Below are positions 1 to 9,535 of a stretch of 64,000 nt of DNA, piece after piece. The stretch is from Gavia stellata. Taxonomy: Eukaryota > Chordata > Aves > Gaviiformes > Gaviidae. The stretch lies in contig NC_082620.1 of the NCBI RefSeq assembly GCF_030936135.1, positions 4,588,001-4,652,000 of the forward strand. The letters run 5' to 3'. Position numbers and translations under genes: made by a program. The notes beneath the pieces are model-generated. The model worked only from the letters and a program-made list of their open reading frames with translations. It did not search any database and had not been told where the DNA came from. Within the stretch, counting starts at the first letter, position 1. Each line of letters starts with the position of its first letter.

Positions 1-1098
1 GCTTGATGCAAAGAACTCGGCAATTATTGGCACATTGTCAAAACACAGCTTTAAAGCACTCTTCTTGCCATGATTGTCATAACTCTAATCATACTGTCAA
101 GACCAAAAGTTCAGCTTTAATATGCATTAAATAAGCACAACAGTTCATTCTACCATTACAGGTAGAACTGTGATGAAAGAACTATGAATGGCAGGAACGT
201 GCCAGACTAGGTCAGGGTACAAATAAACTGTCTCTGTGACCCACCATTCAGTACTCTTCTTCCTGAGAGTCTAAGCAAGGTGAGAACCTTTTGTTCAAAA
301 GGGTGCTTCCTTAGAAGCTCTCTGTGTGTGTGGTGGGTTGACCTTGGCTGGCCACCTGGCTGACCAGGTGCCCACCAAGCTGCTCTCATTCTCCCTCCTC
401 AGCAGGACAGGGAGAAAATAAAATGAAAAACTTGTGGGTCAAGATAAAGGCAGTTTAATAAAGAAAAGCAAAGACTGTTCACAGAAGCAAAGGAAAACAA
501 AAAGATTTATTCTCCACTTCCCATCACCAGGCGATGTCCAGCCACTTCCTGGGAAGCAGGGCCTCACTATGTGTAGCAGTTCCATTCGGAAGACAAATGC
601 CTTAATAACAAAGGCCCCTCCTCCTTTCTCCTAGCTTTTGCTGCTGAGCATGGTGTCATACAGTATGGAATATCCCTCTGGTCAGTTTGGGTTAGCTCTC
701 CTGGCTATGTTCCCTCCCAACCTCTCGCTCACCCCAGGCCTACAGGCCTTTGTGGGCAAGAGAGCCTCCACGCTGTGCCAGCACTGCTCAGCAGAGGCCA
801 AAACATCAGTGTGTTTTCAGCACCCTTCTAGCTACAAACACAAAGCAGGGCACTATGAGAGCTGCTGTGGGGAAAGTTAACTCCATCCCAGCCAGACCCT
901 ATACAACATGGCTGGTTTCAGACCTGTCAAGCCAGTATGTGTCTTTTTTTTTCTTTCTTAAATTAGCTCAGGTGTTCTAGTTTTCAAACTGTAGGTTTGA
1001 TTCCTTTGATCCTCGAATGTTTTACTTTATTTAAATTGTATATAAGGAAATTCACAATTTCTACTATGACTTACTGAAAATCTTTTTTCCTCTCATAG
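1..1098 (+). other. LZIC: LZIC last intron (3' part)
   Basis: Intronic sequence upstream of the LZIC terminal exon. It ends in a good acceptor: a T/C-rich tract at about 1081-1095 followed by AG at 1097-1098. I could not find the preceding LZIC exon, which should encode the ICAT-domain helices, so it lies before the window. More than half of the stretch is an antisense solo LTR (323-905). The flanks, 1-322 and 906-1098, show nothing else recognisable. Confidence 0.8.
323..905 (-). mobile_element. avian ERV solo LTR (antisense in LZIC intron)
   Basis: On the minus strand this reads as an avian endogenous-retrovirus LTR. It starts with TGTATAGGGTCTGGCTGGG (complement of 905 downward) and continues into the family's GATGGAGTTAACTTTCCCC region. 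It has the characteristic block around 'GGGATATTCCATACTGTATG' (about 655-675) and an AATAAA on the minus strand near 505-510. It ends in a stretch reading GGTCAACCCACCACACACA at about 325-345. Termini are roughly TG...CA, and length is about 580 bp. No gag, pol or env is attached, so this is a recombined solo LTR. I see no clean target-site duplication, probably because of age and the GT-rich left edge. Family assignment is from memory of the avian consensus; exact subfamily is unknown. Confidence 0.85.
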
Positions 1099-1157
1099 GA
1101 TCAGGAGACAAAGTCTTTGCTCTAGCAAGTTTTGAAGTAGAAAAGGCAAAACAATGA
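1099..1157 (+). CDS. LZIC: LZIC terminal coding exon
   Basis: LZIC is a small (about 190 aa) protein with an N-terminal leucine zipper and a C-terminal ICAT-like domain related to the beta-catenin inhibitor CTNNBIP1. Only the last coding exon is here. After the acceptor AG at 1097-1098, the two bases GA complete a glycine codon split by the intron (phase 1). The reading frame then gives SGDKVFALASFEVEKAKQ and TGA at 1155-1157. This closely matches the known LZIC C-terminus (GSGDKILALASFEVEKTKK in human, from memory). The exon has the same length and splice phase as the final exon of its paralogue CTNNBIP1 at 40663-40721. The first part of the gene lies before the window. The identification rests on 18 residues plus the conserved neighbourhood. 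Confidence 0.92.
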
Positions 1158-1481
1158 AGAGGTGCGTGAGGCTTGTGTCTCTCCAGTTATCAGCAGCATT
1201 GGACTTCTGTCATATTGCATTAGTTTTTTCTATTTTTAACATGTTGAAAAAAAGAAAAGCAAAACAAAAAACCCCCAAACCCTAAATCTCTTGGGCTCTT
1301 AACCAGAAGATATGAATTAAACAGCCTTAAGTGCACTTTGGAACCTTGGTGTCTGTACCCCTTAGTAACATAAGCTCTGAGGCTGAACACTAAGTGGTAC
1401 TCTAAAAACAAAAGCATGGTATGACTGTCTTTGGAAAGAATCAGATATTTTGAACTTTTCTGAATGTGTATTTCTCTAACT

Positions 1482-1487
1482 ATTAAA
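1482..1487 (+). terminator. LZIC: candidate LZIC poly(A) signal
   Basis: ATTAAA about 325 nt after the LZIC stop codon, followed about 20 nt later by a G/T-rich stretch (1501-1514). That is the expected spacing for a cleavage site with a downstream element. Another ATTAAA is at 1316-1321, and AATAAA hexamers occur much further on (about 5022, 5771, 6176, 6674). If the 3' UTR is long, one of those may be used instead. Confidence 0.3.
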
Positions 1488-3682
1488 ATGTAATCTTTTT
1501 GCATGTGGTTGTAGCAATCAGATCTTTTTCAGGAGCAGTCCTAATGAGTGAGTGGGTTTTTTGGGTGATTCTTCAAGTTGCTCTCAAGTTGTCTTAATTT
1601 TTGTCTGGACTCCCTATTAGAGTAGCTTATACTACAAATGCATTGAAGCTCTGTAAAATTGACATAGTTTATTTGAAATGCCATCTTTCTACAAACTGTT
1701 TGCAGAAGAACCAAAATGAGACTGTATGCTGATCATTGGCCCTGAGCTGCTTGTTTGCCGTGCACATGAATGACTGCCATTGTGTCCTAGCCTTGACTGA
1801 CAAACAATGGAAGCCCTGTAGGGAGGCTTCTGGAGTAATTGAACGTTGTGTATTGAAATGACAGGGAATTGTTAGGAAATGGGAATGAGAAGCTCTTTCT
1901 GTGACCTCTTACTTTAGCTCTGGGTGTATAACTACATGCTACCGTTATTTCCCAGTATTTCTGAGATAGCATGAAATAGCTTGCAAGTAGAAACAAGTCT
2001 AAAAAGGGGGGGAAGAGTTCTCATTACGTGATCAGTGCAAGTGTTGCTCAGTTTATTTATCAGATGGTGGTGCTGTGGAGAGGAAAGGGTCTGTGCCTCC
2101 ACAGGGAAGTTAGAATCCTGAAGGATCTCAGGGTGTAGGAGCATTTAACATCTCATATTGTTGAGTTTTTAGCTCTGAGTATAGAGAAACTACTTGGGAC
2201 TCTAGATGTGTGCTTAACTTCCTCATAAACTATTTTTTGTAAAATCAGAATTAGGGATCTTGTTCTTAAAGTACTGGCAGCTTCACACTTAGTTCAGTAC
2301 TTGTTAGCATTTTGTCTGATTGGAAGCCTATATTTCACTCAGATTTTTTTCAGCTTGAGAAATGTGCGTTTCAGGTCTGCTCTACCCTTGGTATATACTC
2401 AGGCACTGATCTAATGATATTTGCAACCAAAAAAATAAGAGGCATTTCTTAATTGAATTTCATACCCGTTCCCCTTCTTATTTTACCACTAGCTAGAGAA
2501 AACGGTATGGATAGAAGCCAAAAACATTTCTGTGGTCATCTTAGCTATTAACAATTGTGTCTTTTTCATCTGAACAGAAGGAGGTGAAAAGCTTGACATT
2601 TTCTTATGAGTGTTGCTTTGTCTGAAACCAGAAGTGGTAAATCCTAAGTTCTTTAACACAGTGTAGCTGCATGTAGACATATCTGTTCAGCTTACAGGTT
2701 CTAGCTCTAAAAAAAATGCAAAAAAAGAAAAATTCATCCCAAAAAAAAAAGTAATTTCCCTCTCTATTGGTGCAAAAAGAGTTCAAACATGAGACAGTTT
2801 AGGGTCCTTTGGACTATATGTTTTAACAGGGAGTTAGCACTTCCTTTCTTTGGAGAGCTTCAGAAGTAGAGGAAGCATTATGAAATCTCATTGGCAAAAG
2901 GAACATTTGGCTGCGAGCGTGTTGACGTGCTATTATTATCTGGCACCCCTCACAGAAAGTGTGACTTGCCAGTCACAGATACAGTCAGTTCCTCTTCCCA
3001 TAAGGTGGGGCAGAAATGTATCGAGAAGCAAGTTCCCATTTTGCTGCTTAAACTCTGCAAATTAACTGTTTTTTCTGTGTGATAAATTTATTTTTCCTTA
3101 AATGAGAGCAAAGTACAATAACCAAATGTCACAGTGGTTTATGCTAACTCTTCAGCAAAGGACAAAAAAAGAGATTAAACACAGATCTCTACCTATATGG
3201 CTAAGGTGATAGGTGTATCTTCAGGACAAACAGATTTTGTACTGGTTTTAGTGACTGGGTATTTTTTTGACAACATGTCTTATTTAAGTTTTAGGCATGT
3301 TTCTGAACTGATCTGTAAAATGTGATAACTGCCATCACAGGAAGTCTGTTGCTGGAAAGAAAAGAATGGTGATAATACTGGAAAGATCAGAAGAATTCCT
3401 AGGAAAAAAGTGAACTGCTTCCATCTTGTTAGTGCTTTGAATTATAAAAATTAAGACATACAGGTACTGAAAGGATGCCACTGAATTCTTTTAGAATTAG
3501 TAATGGTTTATAAACCAACTTTTAAACCCAAATGTTGGGTAGATTCAGTTCCAGTTTATGGTGTCATGACTGTTTTTGGCAACAGTGGAGTTGGACCTGC
3601 ATTTATCAGCAGTGAAGGTGACCCACTGTTTTGAGGAATCCTGTGTTTAATGGAGTAGAACATCCATGTTTTACCTATCGTG

Positions 3683-3695
3683 TATATATATATAT
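3683..3695. repeat. short (TA)n microsatellite
   Basis: Thirteen bases of uninterrupted TA alternation. A minor simple repeat. Confidence 0.9.
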
Positions 3696-5064
3696 CATAG
3701 GCTTTTACAGCTAGACCCAAGCTTCAGTGAGAACTGCCATTAAACTGAGTGGAGTGGAAATAGTCTTTAATTTAGATAGCCTATTGCATTGTTAATCTCA
3801 GTGCTGCATAGTAGTCACTTAGATGCTAAGTGGGTAGCATAAACAGAAAATTAACATGATCAGTCATAATTTAGATTGCACTTATAGGGCATAAATACCC
3901 TATAAATAAGCAAGTTTGTCTAATTGTAAACTAGGACTAGAGTAGAGTAAACCAGAAAATGTGGGGTTTTAGAATGTATTTTGCTTTAATAGATATCCTC
4001 TTGAAATCTAGTATTTTAGAAATGAAAGGATATACAGTATAGACAGCATAATTTATGTCTTTCACTGATGGAACTTTTTTCTCCTTTTTTTTTTTTTTTA
4101 AGAAGCTTTTATCTAGATGGGGTCTTTTGTCCATTACATCAGTGAATTTTCCTGTCTGGGGCAGTATTATGTTCTGTGACAAAGGCTGATTGCAACTTTA
4201 TAGCTGAGAGCAGCTTATTAAAAGGCATTATTAGACAGTCTGAAATTACTGAAAACAAAACAGTCAATGGAGACTGTAGCCGCCTTCTTTTCCTTTCTGC
4301 TCGTTACTGGTGCTAAGTAACTTTTGTCCCCCGACATCCCCCAACCTGATTGTAGCATTAGTATGTAAATTAAATCTCTCAGCACTCTCACAGATCACAG
4401 TAAGTTTACAGTACAATAACATGGAAATCTTTTTCCTTGTAGTTTTAGGGATGTGTACTGTTTCCAGGAGAAACTTTTTTTATTGTTTTGCAAATATTAC
4501 AGGATTTTTTCAAACTTTCCATACTGCAGGCAGTTGTAAAATTCCTATTGAATTGATCCTTGACTGAGTATCTTTTTAACGTTGTGCTCCCTCTGCTCTT
4601 GAAAAGATCTCTCGTGATTTAGGTGGACAAAGATGAGATTGAGATCAATGACCAATGTTATTGCAAGATTCAGTACGCTAGGCCAGACTTCTTTTCTCAA
4701 AAATTGTGAAGGGTCAGAAAGCATAGCTTTAACCCAGAGGCTGGCTATGTCCTGCAGAATGCCCTGACTATAAATTTAATTTAACAAGGAAGCTGTTGCC
4801 AGTATGAAACTAGTCACATGTTGACCCTAGCAAATAGTTGTTTAAGTGACCTACTTGAAGTGGTTAGATTAATTTCAGAGGCATAGTAAATTAATTGGTG
4901 TGCTGAGCTAAATATTTTGCCAAATAATCCTGGGATGTACCTCCACTAGTATCTCAAATGTTTCTGCAGGGGCTGGAAAGAAGTCCATAATCTATTTTAT
5001 TATAATAATAATTTGCTCAAATAAAAACTGGTAACAAAAGAACAACTCCTAAATGAAAGCATGG

Positions 5065-5262
5065 GTTTGTGGTTTAACATAAAAGCTTGTGATGTTTGAG
5101 TTCCATCCCTGGTTCAGCATTAGATCCAGGCATATCACTTATTCTCTACACATCTTTCTCTCCTGGAGTATAATACAGATTATGATACTTGAATATCGAG
5201 TGCTATGAAGTTGTTATTGATCATACATTGCTTTGAAGATTAAAAGTGCTTTGTTTTTTGTT
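5065..5262 (+). repeat. ancient MIR-type SINE, + orientation
   Basis: A tRNA-derived SINE. An A-box-like segment (TGGTTTAACAT, about 5070) is followed by a B-box-like GAGTTCCATCCC (about 5099-5110). Next comes the typical MIR core with tract order CACTTATTCTCT...ATACAGATTATGATA. It ends in the 3' tail GCTTTGAAGATTAAAAGTGC, which corresponds to the GCGCTTTGAGATCC...GGCGCT tail of amniote MIR elements. Substantially diverged, hence an old insertion. Family call is by pattern and not by alignment. Confidence 0.6.
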
Positions 5263-8200
5263 TATCATTTTACTTCTGAAATAAGAATTGTAAAGTACAG
5301 TAGCTTTAAACACATTAGCAAAGTTGCCCAAAGTTCTTTTTGGACATATATAACCTCCCTTTTTTAATCTTTCTCTGTAGGGTGAATCTAGTGATTGTAC
5401 TGATCAGAAAGAAAAAGTGTTAGAGAGAAAATTGAAGCTTCAGATGCTCTGTCTCCCTTTCTTCTGCCTTTGTCTCCTTGTATTATTTCCTTTCTTTGAT
5501 CTTGAATGGAAAAGCAGTAAGTTATCTTTGTCTTAAAGGAAAAATACAAGATTTCTTAAGAGATCCCTTAGTTCATGTTAACTTGCCTGTTAAAATCAAA
5601 TTCATTTTAATAGAGAATTCTGTGTTACTGATACCCTACTGACCAGGCATTTAAGGCTGTATCATTAGTGGCTGAAATGGTAGGCGAATTAAAATACAAC
5701 CGTTTGTTTTTTGCTTCTAGTATGGCCATTCCCTTCCTATATAAGGACAAATACAATTTTTACATTGTAAAGAAATAAAAGTCATCCTGCAGCCATCTTT
5801 TAGTTTCCCCAAGTTCATCAATTTTAAATTATCCTCACTGAGTTCTGGGGAAGTCTTTTCTATTAGGGAAGTAAACTCTTATTTCAATTCTGCCTGCTTA
5901 GCTACCCATGAGAGAGGAATAGGAGTGCTCATATTGCAGTTTTTATTTAGGAGTCATGGAAAATGTGACACCTTGCCTCACTATGAGGTTGTAGGGTTTT
6001 TTTAATTTAATAGTGTTTTTACGCTTGTGAGGGAGAATTACTGGAGTTCATGGTGCCCAAGATTTCTCTCCCATAACTTTTAAACATCCAAGCTTCCCAT
6101 CTCAGTCAGGCGGGAGCTGCTGGTGTCAGAGCATCTGAAAAGGTGACCTAAAGTATCTGACATTATGTGACAGGATAAATAAAAACGTTTCAGAATAAGT
6201 AGTCTCTAAAATAAGGTCTTAAAAGAGGAAATACAGACATAAGGTGGATGTAACTATATGTAAGGCATTGCTGTATCATGCACTGAAATGTCTACTGTAA
6301 TTTAACACACTAATCTGTTAATGATATATTTAACAGCAGATTTCTTTTTAAAACATGTTCTAATCATGGACATCTCTTCTTATCTTGCTATTGTAGTAGT
6401 TTGCTGCTTGAGAATGTTTAGGATCGTGTTTTCAACATGCCTCCAAAAATGGGTCAGTAATAATCACAGATGTACTGAAAACTATCAGGCAGAACCACCT
6501 GCAAATCCTGTGGACAGAAGTGTTAATGTCTGGGTAAATAGCTTTTCTTTTGATTGTCCAGTTAATATCCTTGTAAGGTGAAGATTGAAATTAAGTTCTG
6601 TAATGTTGTCGTAAAAGAGTGTGCTTTGCAACTTTGTAAATACCAAATTTAATCTGGGAACACTTCTGTTTTGAATAAAATATGCAGCTGAGAAGGTTTC
6701 TTACCGTACAAACTAAATCTGGCTTATCAAAAAAAAAAAAAAGATTGTCATAGCCTTTTTTTACACTGAAGGGCTTTTTTGTCCGTTCTTCTAAAATATC
6801 TCTGCATAATTCCTCACTGCACAGTCTGTAGAAACATGAAATATTCTAACTAAGGCAGATGAACTATTTCTTTAGTTTTCTAATTAAATAAATTCTCTAA
6901 TCTATGCAAGCTGTGCTTGCTACTAGTCATGGTAATTTCAACTGAGTGTTGTGACCCTACATCATTTATTGCAGTGTCCCACGTATGCAAAGAGTTGATT
7001 GGTTGAATTGCATTTAATTTTCAGGAAACACTGTATTGTTTCTGCATCAGAGCATGATTTTGATGGATTGGAATTGTCAAACTAAGTCTGAAATATAAAA
7101 GATTACCAAAAGAAAGAAGACTCCAAACTAAAAACAGTTCCCTCATTGGGTACCGTACACATCTTCAAGAGAAATGGAGTTTTCATTATTGTTGCATGTG
7201 GCTAAATCAGACAGGTAACAAAAGCAGGGTTTGTGTGTACAGGTGCTGCTGGAAGCAGTTAATGAGAGGGAGATGCCAGCAAATACAGAGGGACTTGGAG
7301 GGTGGAAGCAGCTGTAGTGTGAAGGAATCCTAAATTAATTTCAGAGCTAATTAAGAAAGAATTGGAGATCAGAGGAGACAGGTAGATTTGATCAAGTGCA
7401 GTGTACTCATATCTGCTGCTTACTTTGTGAAGGTCTGTGCATTCCTGTGAGACATAAGCAATGTTCTACTAAACCTGTTGCGGAACTAGGAGTCAAGAGG
7501 TCTCTTGAGCATACATCGTGTCTTACGACGATACAAGTGACTACTATAATGGCAAGACGTCACCTTGCTTGATAGCTCAACATGTCAGTAAGCTTGATGT
7601 TAACAACCCAAGGTGGGGCAGAAGCTGATTCAGACTCAGTGTTTTAAGAAAATCTAAAATTCTCCAAGGGTAGGGGAAGCCTTATAATATCTCTCCCTGC
7701 TAAAACCCTTTCTGAAGAAATGTGGGATGTTAAATTGGTGCTATATGAGATTGCATTGCAGTGTTGTGCAGTCAGCCAGCTAAATTAGAGTAGGAGAGCT
7801 AGACAATAGTCATAAAATGGTGTTTTGCCCATGATGTTATCAGTAACAAAATTCATACTATTGCAAAGATGCAAATGATGGCTTAATTATACGCTCCTAC
7901 TAGCATAAGATGCTTTTAGATCTTTCCCTCAGACTCATGTACTGTGCTAATTAACTAATCCAACTGGAGGATCCCAGAGCAATGCTTCTGCATATTTTTT
8001 TCAGCTTATTCTGGAGCTCTTATGTTCTTTTCTTAAATAATTAATAATCATTACTGCCTGCTGTGCTGTGGGTATGTGCTAGTGATCTCAGATCCCAGCA
8101 TATTTGCACCATTCCTGTTCCTGTCAGCAGCTTGGTTTTGCTCTTTGCAGAGGCTTTCATGTTAAGACCTTCATTAACTGGCGGTGGGGTATGGATTTCA

Positions 8201-8628
8201 GTGGCATCGGGCTTTGATGTCATTAAGTAGCAAGCTGTTAAAGGAAGTGCCACCTATTTCATTACTGTGACTATTTTTATGCAATTAAGTTAAATACCGA
8301 GTAGAAAACAGATGCGTTTTACTAAGTAACACTTAATACACAAAGCCTTTTTATCTTCTGGAATTTTACACTTGCCTTGCTGACCCCACTGACGAGTATT
8401 ATAGGTAAGCAGCATTACTGTTAAGCCTAGTGGGAGACCAAAATGCAGATCAGTGATGGAGCCGGGTGAGAAACCTTTGATGGCTTCTGTTGTCTTTTTT
8501 TAATTTTTTTTCAATTAATTTCTGTGTTCACTGTGGTTTTACTCTGCTTCTGTCTGTCTAGGGGAAGGATTACTTTATTTTTGGGCGCTTGAATGACCGA
8601 ATGGATGTTCGTTCTAGTTGGAGGTTCT

Positions 8629-8639
8629 CGGAAGATGGC
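8629..8639 (+). promoter_or_regulatory. overlapping ETS and YY1-like motifs
   Basis: CGGAAG (ETS core, 8629-8634) overlaps AAGATGGC (YY1-like, 8632-8639) at the upstream shore of the CTNNBIP1 CpG island. Such composites are common at TATA-less start sites. This one could mark an upstream start, but nothing else proves it. Confidence 0.35.
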
Positions 8640-8819
8640 ATTTCCTGTATTTGCTGCATTAACTTGAATTAAGCTGTACTGAGTTCTGCGGTGTCTTTAA
8701 CTTTCTTAGCATAGTGTTATTGAATAGCGGTCACAAACCTGTTTTAACATTAATGTGATTTATCTAATACGGAGAGGTTGTGTTCCTCGGCCTCGCCCCG
8801 CTGAACAGGACGCCTAGAG

Positions 8820-8891
8820 GGAAAGCGTGACCTCATGGAGACGCCCGGCACCACGTCATTTCAGAGTCTGAGTCCAAGGATGTTTCCTAAG
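8820..8891 (+). other. possible alternative first exon of CTNNBIP1
   Basis: A strong splice donor, AAG|GTAAGC, follows position 8891. It lies just downstream of CRE-like motifs (TGACCTCA at 8828-8835, CACGTCA at 8852-8858) and about 250 bp after the ETS/YY1 composite. This could be the donor of an alternative non-coding first exon. The 5' limit given is arbitrary. An ATG at 8835 opens 19 codons before the donor but resembles nothing known. Confidence 0.25.
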
Positions 8892-9207
8892 GTAAGCGTA
8901 CGGCTAACGCCGGGAACGGGACTGCCTGCCCCCACCGCTGCCGGCGTCTTGTATGTCACCTATCGCGATGGAGAGGCTCTGTCGCAGCGGGGGGCCCGTA
9001 GCGATGGGGGGGGTAGCCGACGAGTGCCGGCGGTTTGCTGCACGGCCGCAGCCGCGCCGAGCGGTCCTGCAGGGGCGGCCGGGCCCCGCGCCCGCCGCAG
9101 CGCGACTCCCGGCCCCCGCGCCCGCCCCGTCTCCTCGGCGGGGCTCTCGCGTGGGCGCGGCGCGCCTCGGCCCTGCCCTGCCCGCTCCTGCCCGCGGGCT
9201 GCGCGCC

Positions 9208-9260
9208 GGCCCCGCCCCTTCCCCGCCGCGCCCCGCCCCTCGGCGGCTCCGCCCCGCCCC
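9208..9260. promoter_or_regulatory. CTNNBIP1: cluster of three GC boxes
   Basis: Three copies of the Sp/KLF-type GC box, each containing CCCCGCCCC, near 9210-9219, 9230-9239 and 9252-9260. They are spaced about 21 bp apart, that is two helical turns, so the bound faces would align. They lie 270-330 bp upstream of the exon 1 donor. Confidence 0.6.
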
Positions 9261-9385
9261 TTCCTCCCGGCCGGCTCGCGGGTGGTGCCTGCGGCGCCGC
9301 CGCTGCCCTGGGCGCCGGGACGCGGCGGGTCCCTCCCCCGGAGCCGCCCAGGCACCTCCCTCCCTCCCGCCTTGGGCCGCCGCGG

Positions 9386-9392
9386 TGAGTCA
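9386..9392. promoter_or_regulatory. CTNNBIP1: AP-1 (TRE) site
   Basis: A perfect TGAGTCA embedded in GC-rich promoter DNA, close to the probable start of exon 1. The same bases form a GTGAGT splice-donor-like sequence (after 9384), so either reading is possible. Confidence 0.4.
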
Positions 9393-9535
9393 CGACGGAG
9401 GAGGCGGCCGTTCCGCTCCGCACGGCTCCGATCCGCACGGCTCCGCTCGGCTCGCCCGCCCGCGCTGAGCGCGCCCGGCTGCCGCCCGCCGCCCGTGCCG
9501 CAGGACCGCCGGGGCCGGCCCGGTCCCGCACGCAG
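9390..9535 (+). other. CTNNBIP1: CTNNBIP1 non-coding exon 1 (5' end approximate)
   Basis: The 5' UTR exon in the CpG island. Its 3' end is set by a consensus donor, CGCAG|GTGAGC, with the intron beginning at 9536. The start site is not visible in sequence; the left limit is placed just after the GC-box cluster and is a guess. Another donor-like site (ACAG|GTAC) near 9775 could define a longer or alternative exon. Assigned to CTNNBIP1 because it is the only CpG island upstream of the coding exons in the right orientation. Confidence 0.55.

Larger units (their letters stand above)
1158..8590. other. LZIC 3' UTR and LZIC-CTNNBIP1 intergenic DNA
   Basis: AT-rich non-coding sequence between the LZIC stop codon and the CTNNBIP1 CpG island. 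It begins with the LZIC 3' UTR, whose end is undetermined. It contains a decayed MIR-type SINE (5065-5262), a short (TA)n at 3683-3695 and several poly(A)/poly(T) runs. No open frame in it resembles a known protein, and no RNA gene was recognised. Confidence 0.7.

Noticed and set aside
207..980. Frames of 60-80 codons at the left edge
   Set aside because: Mostly inside or across the solo LTR. No retroviral gene is present.
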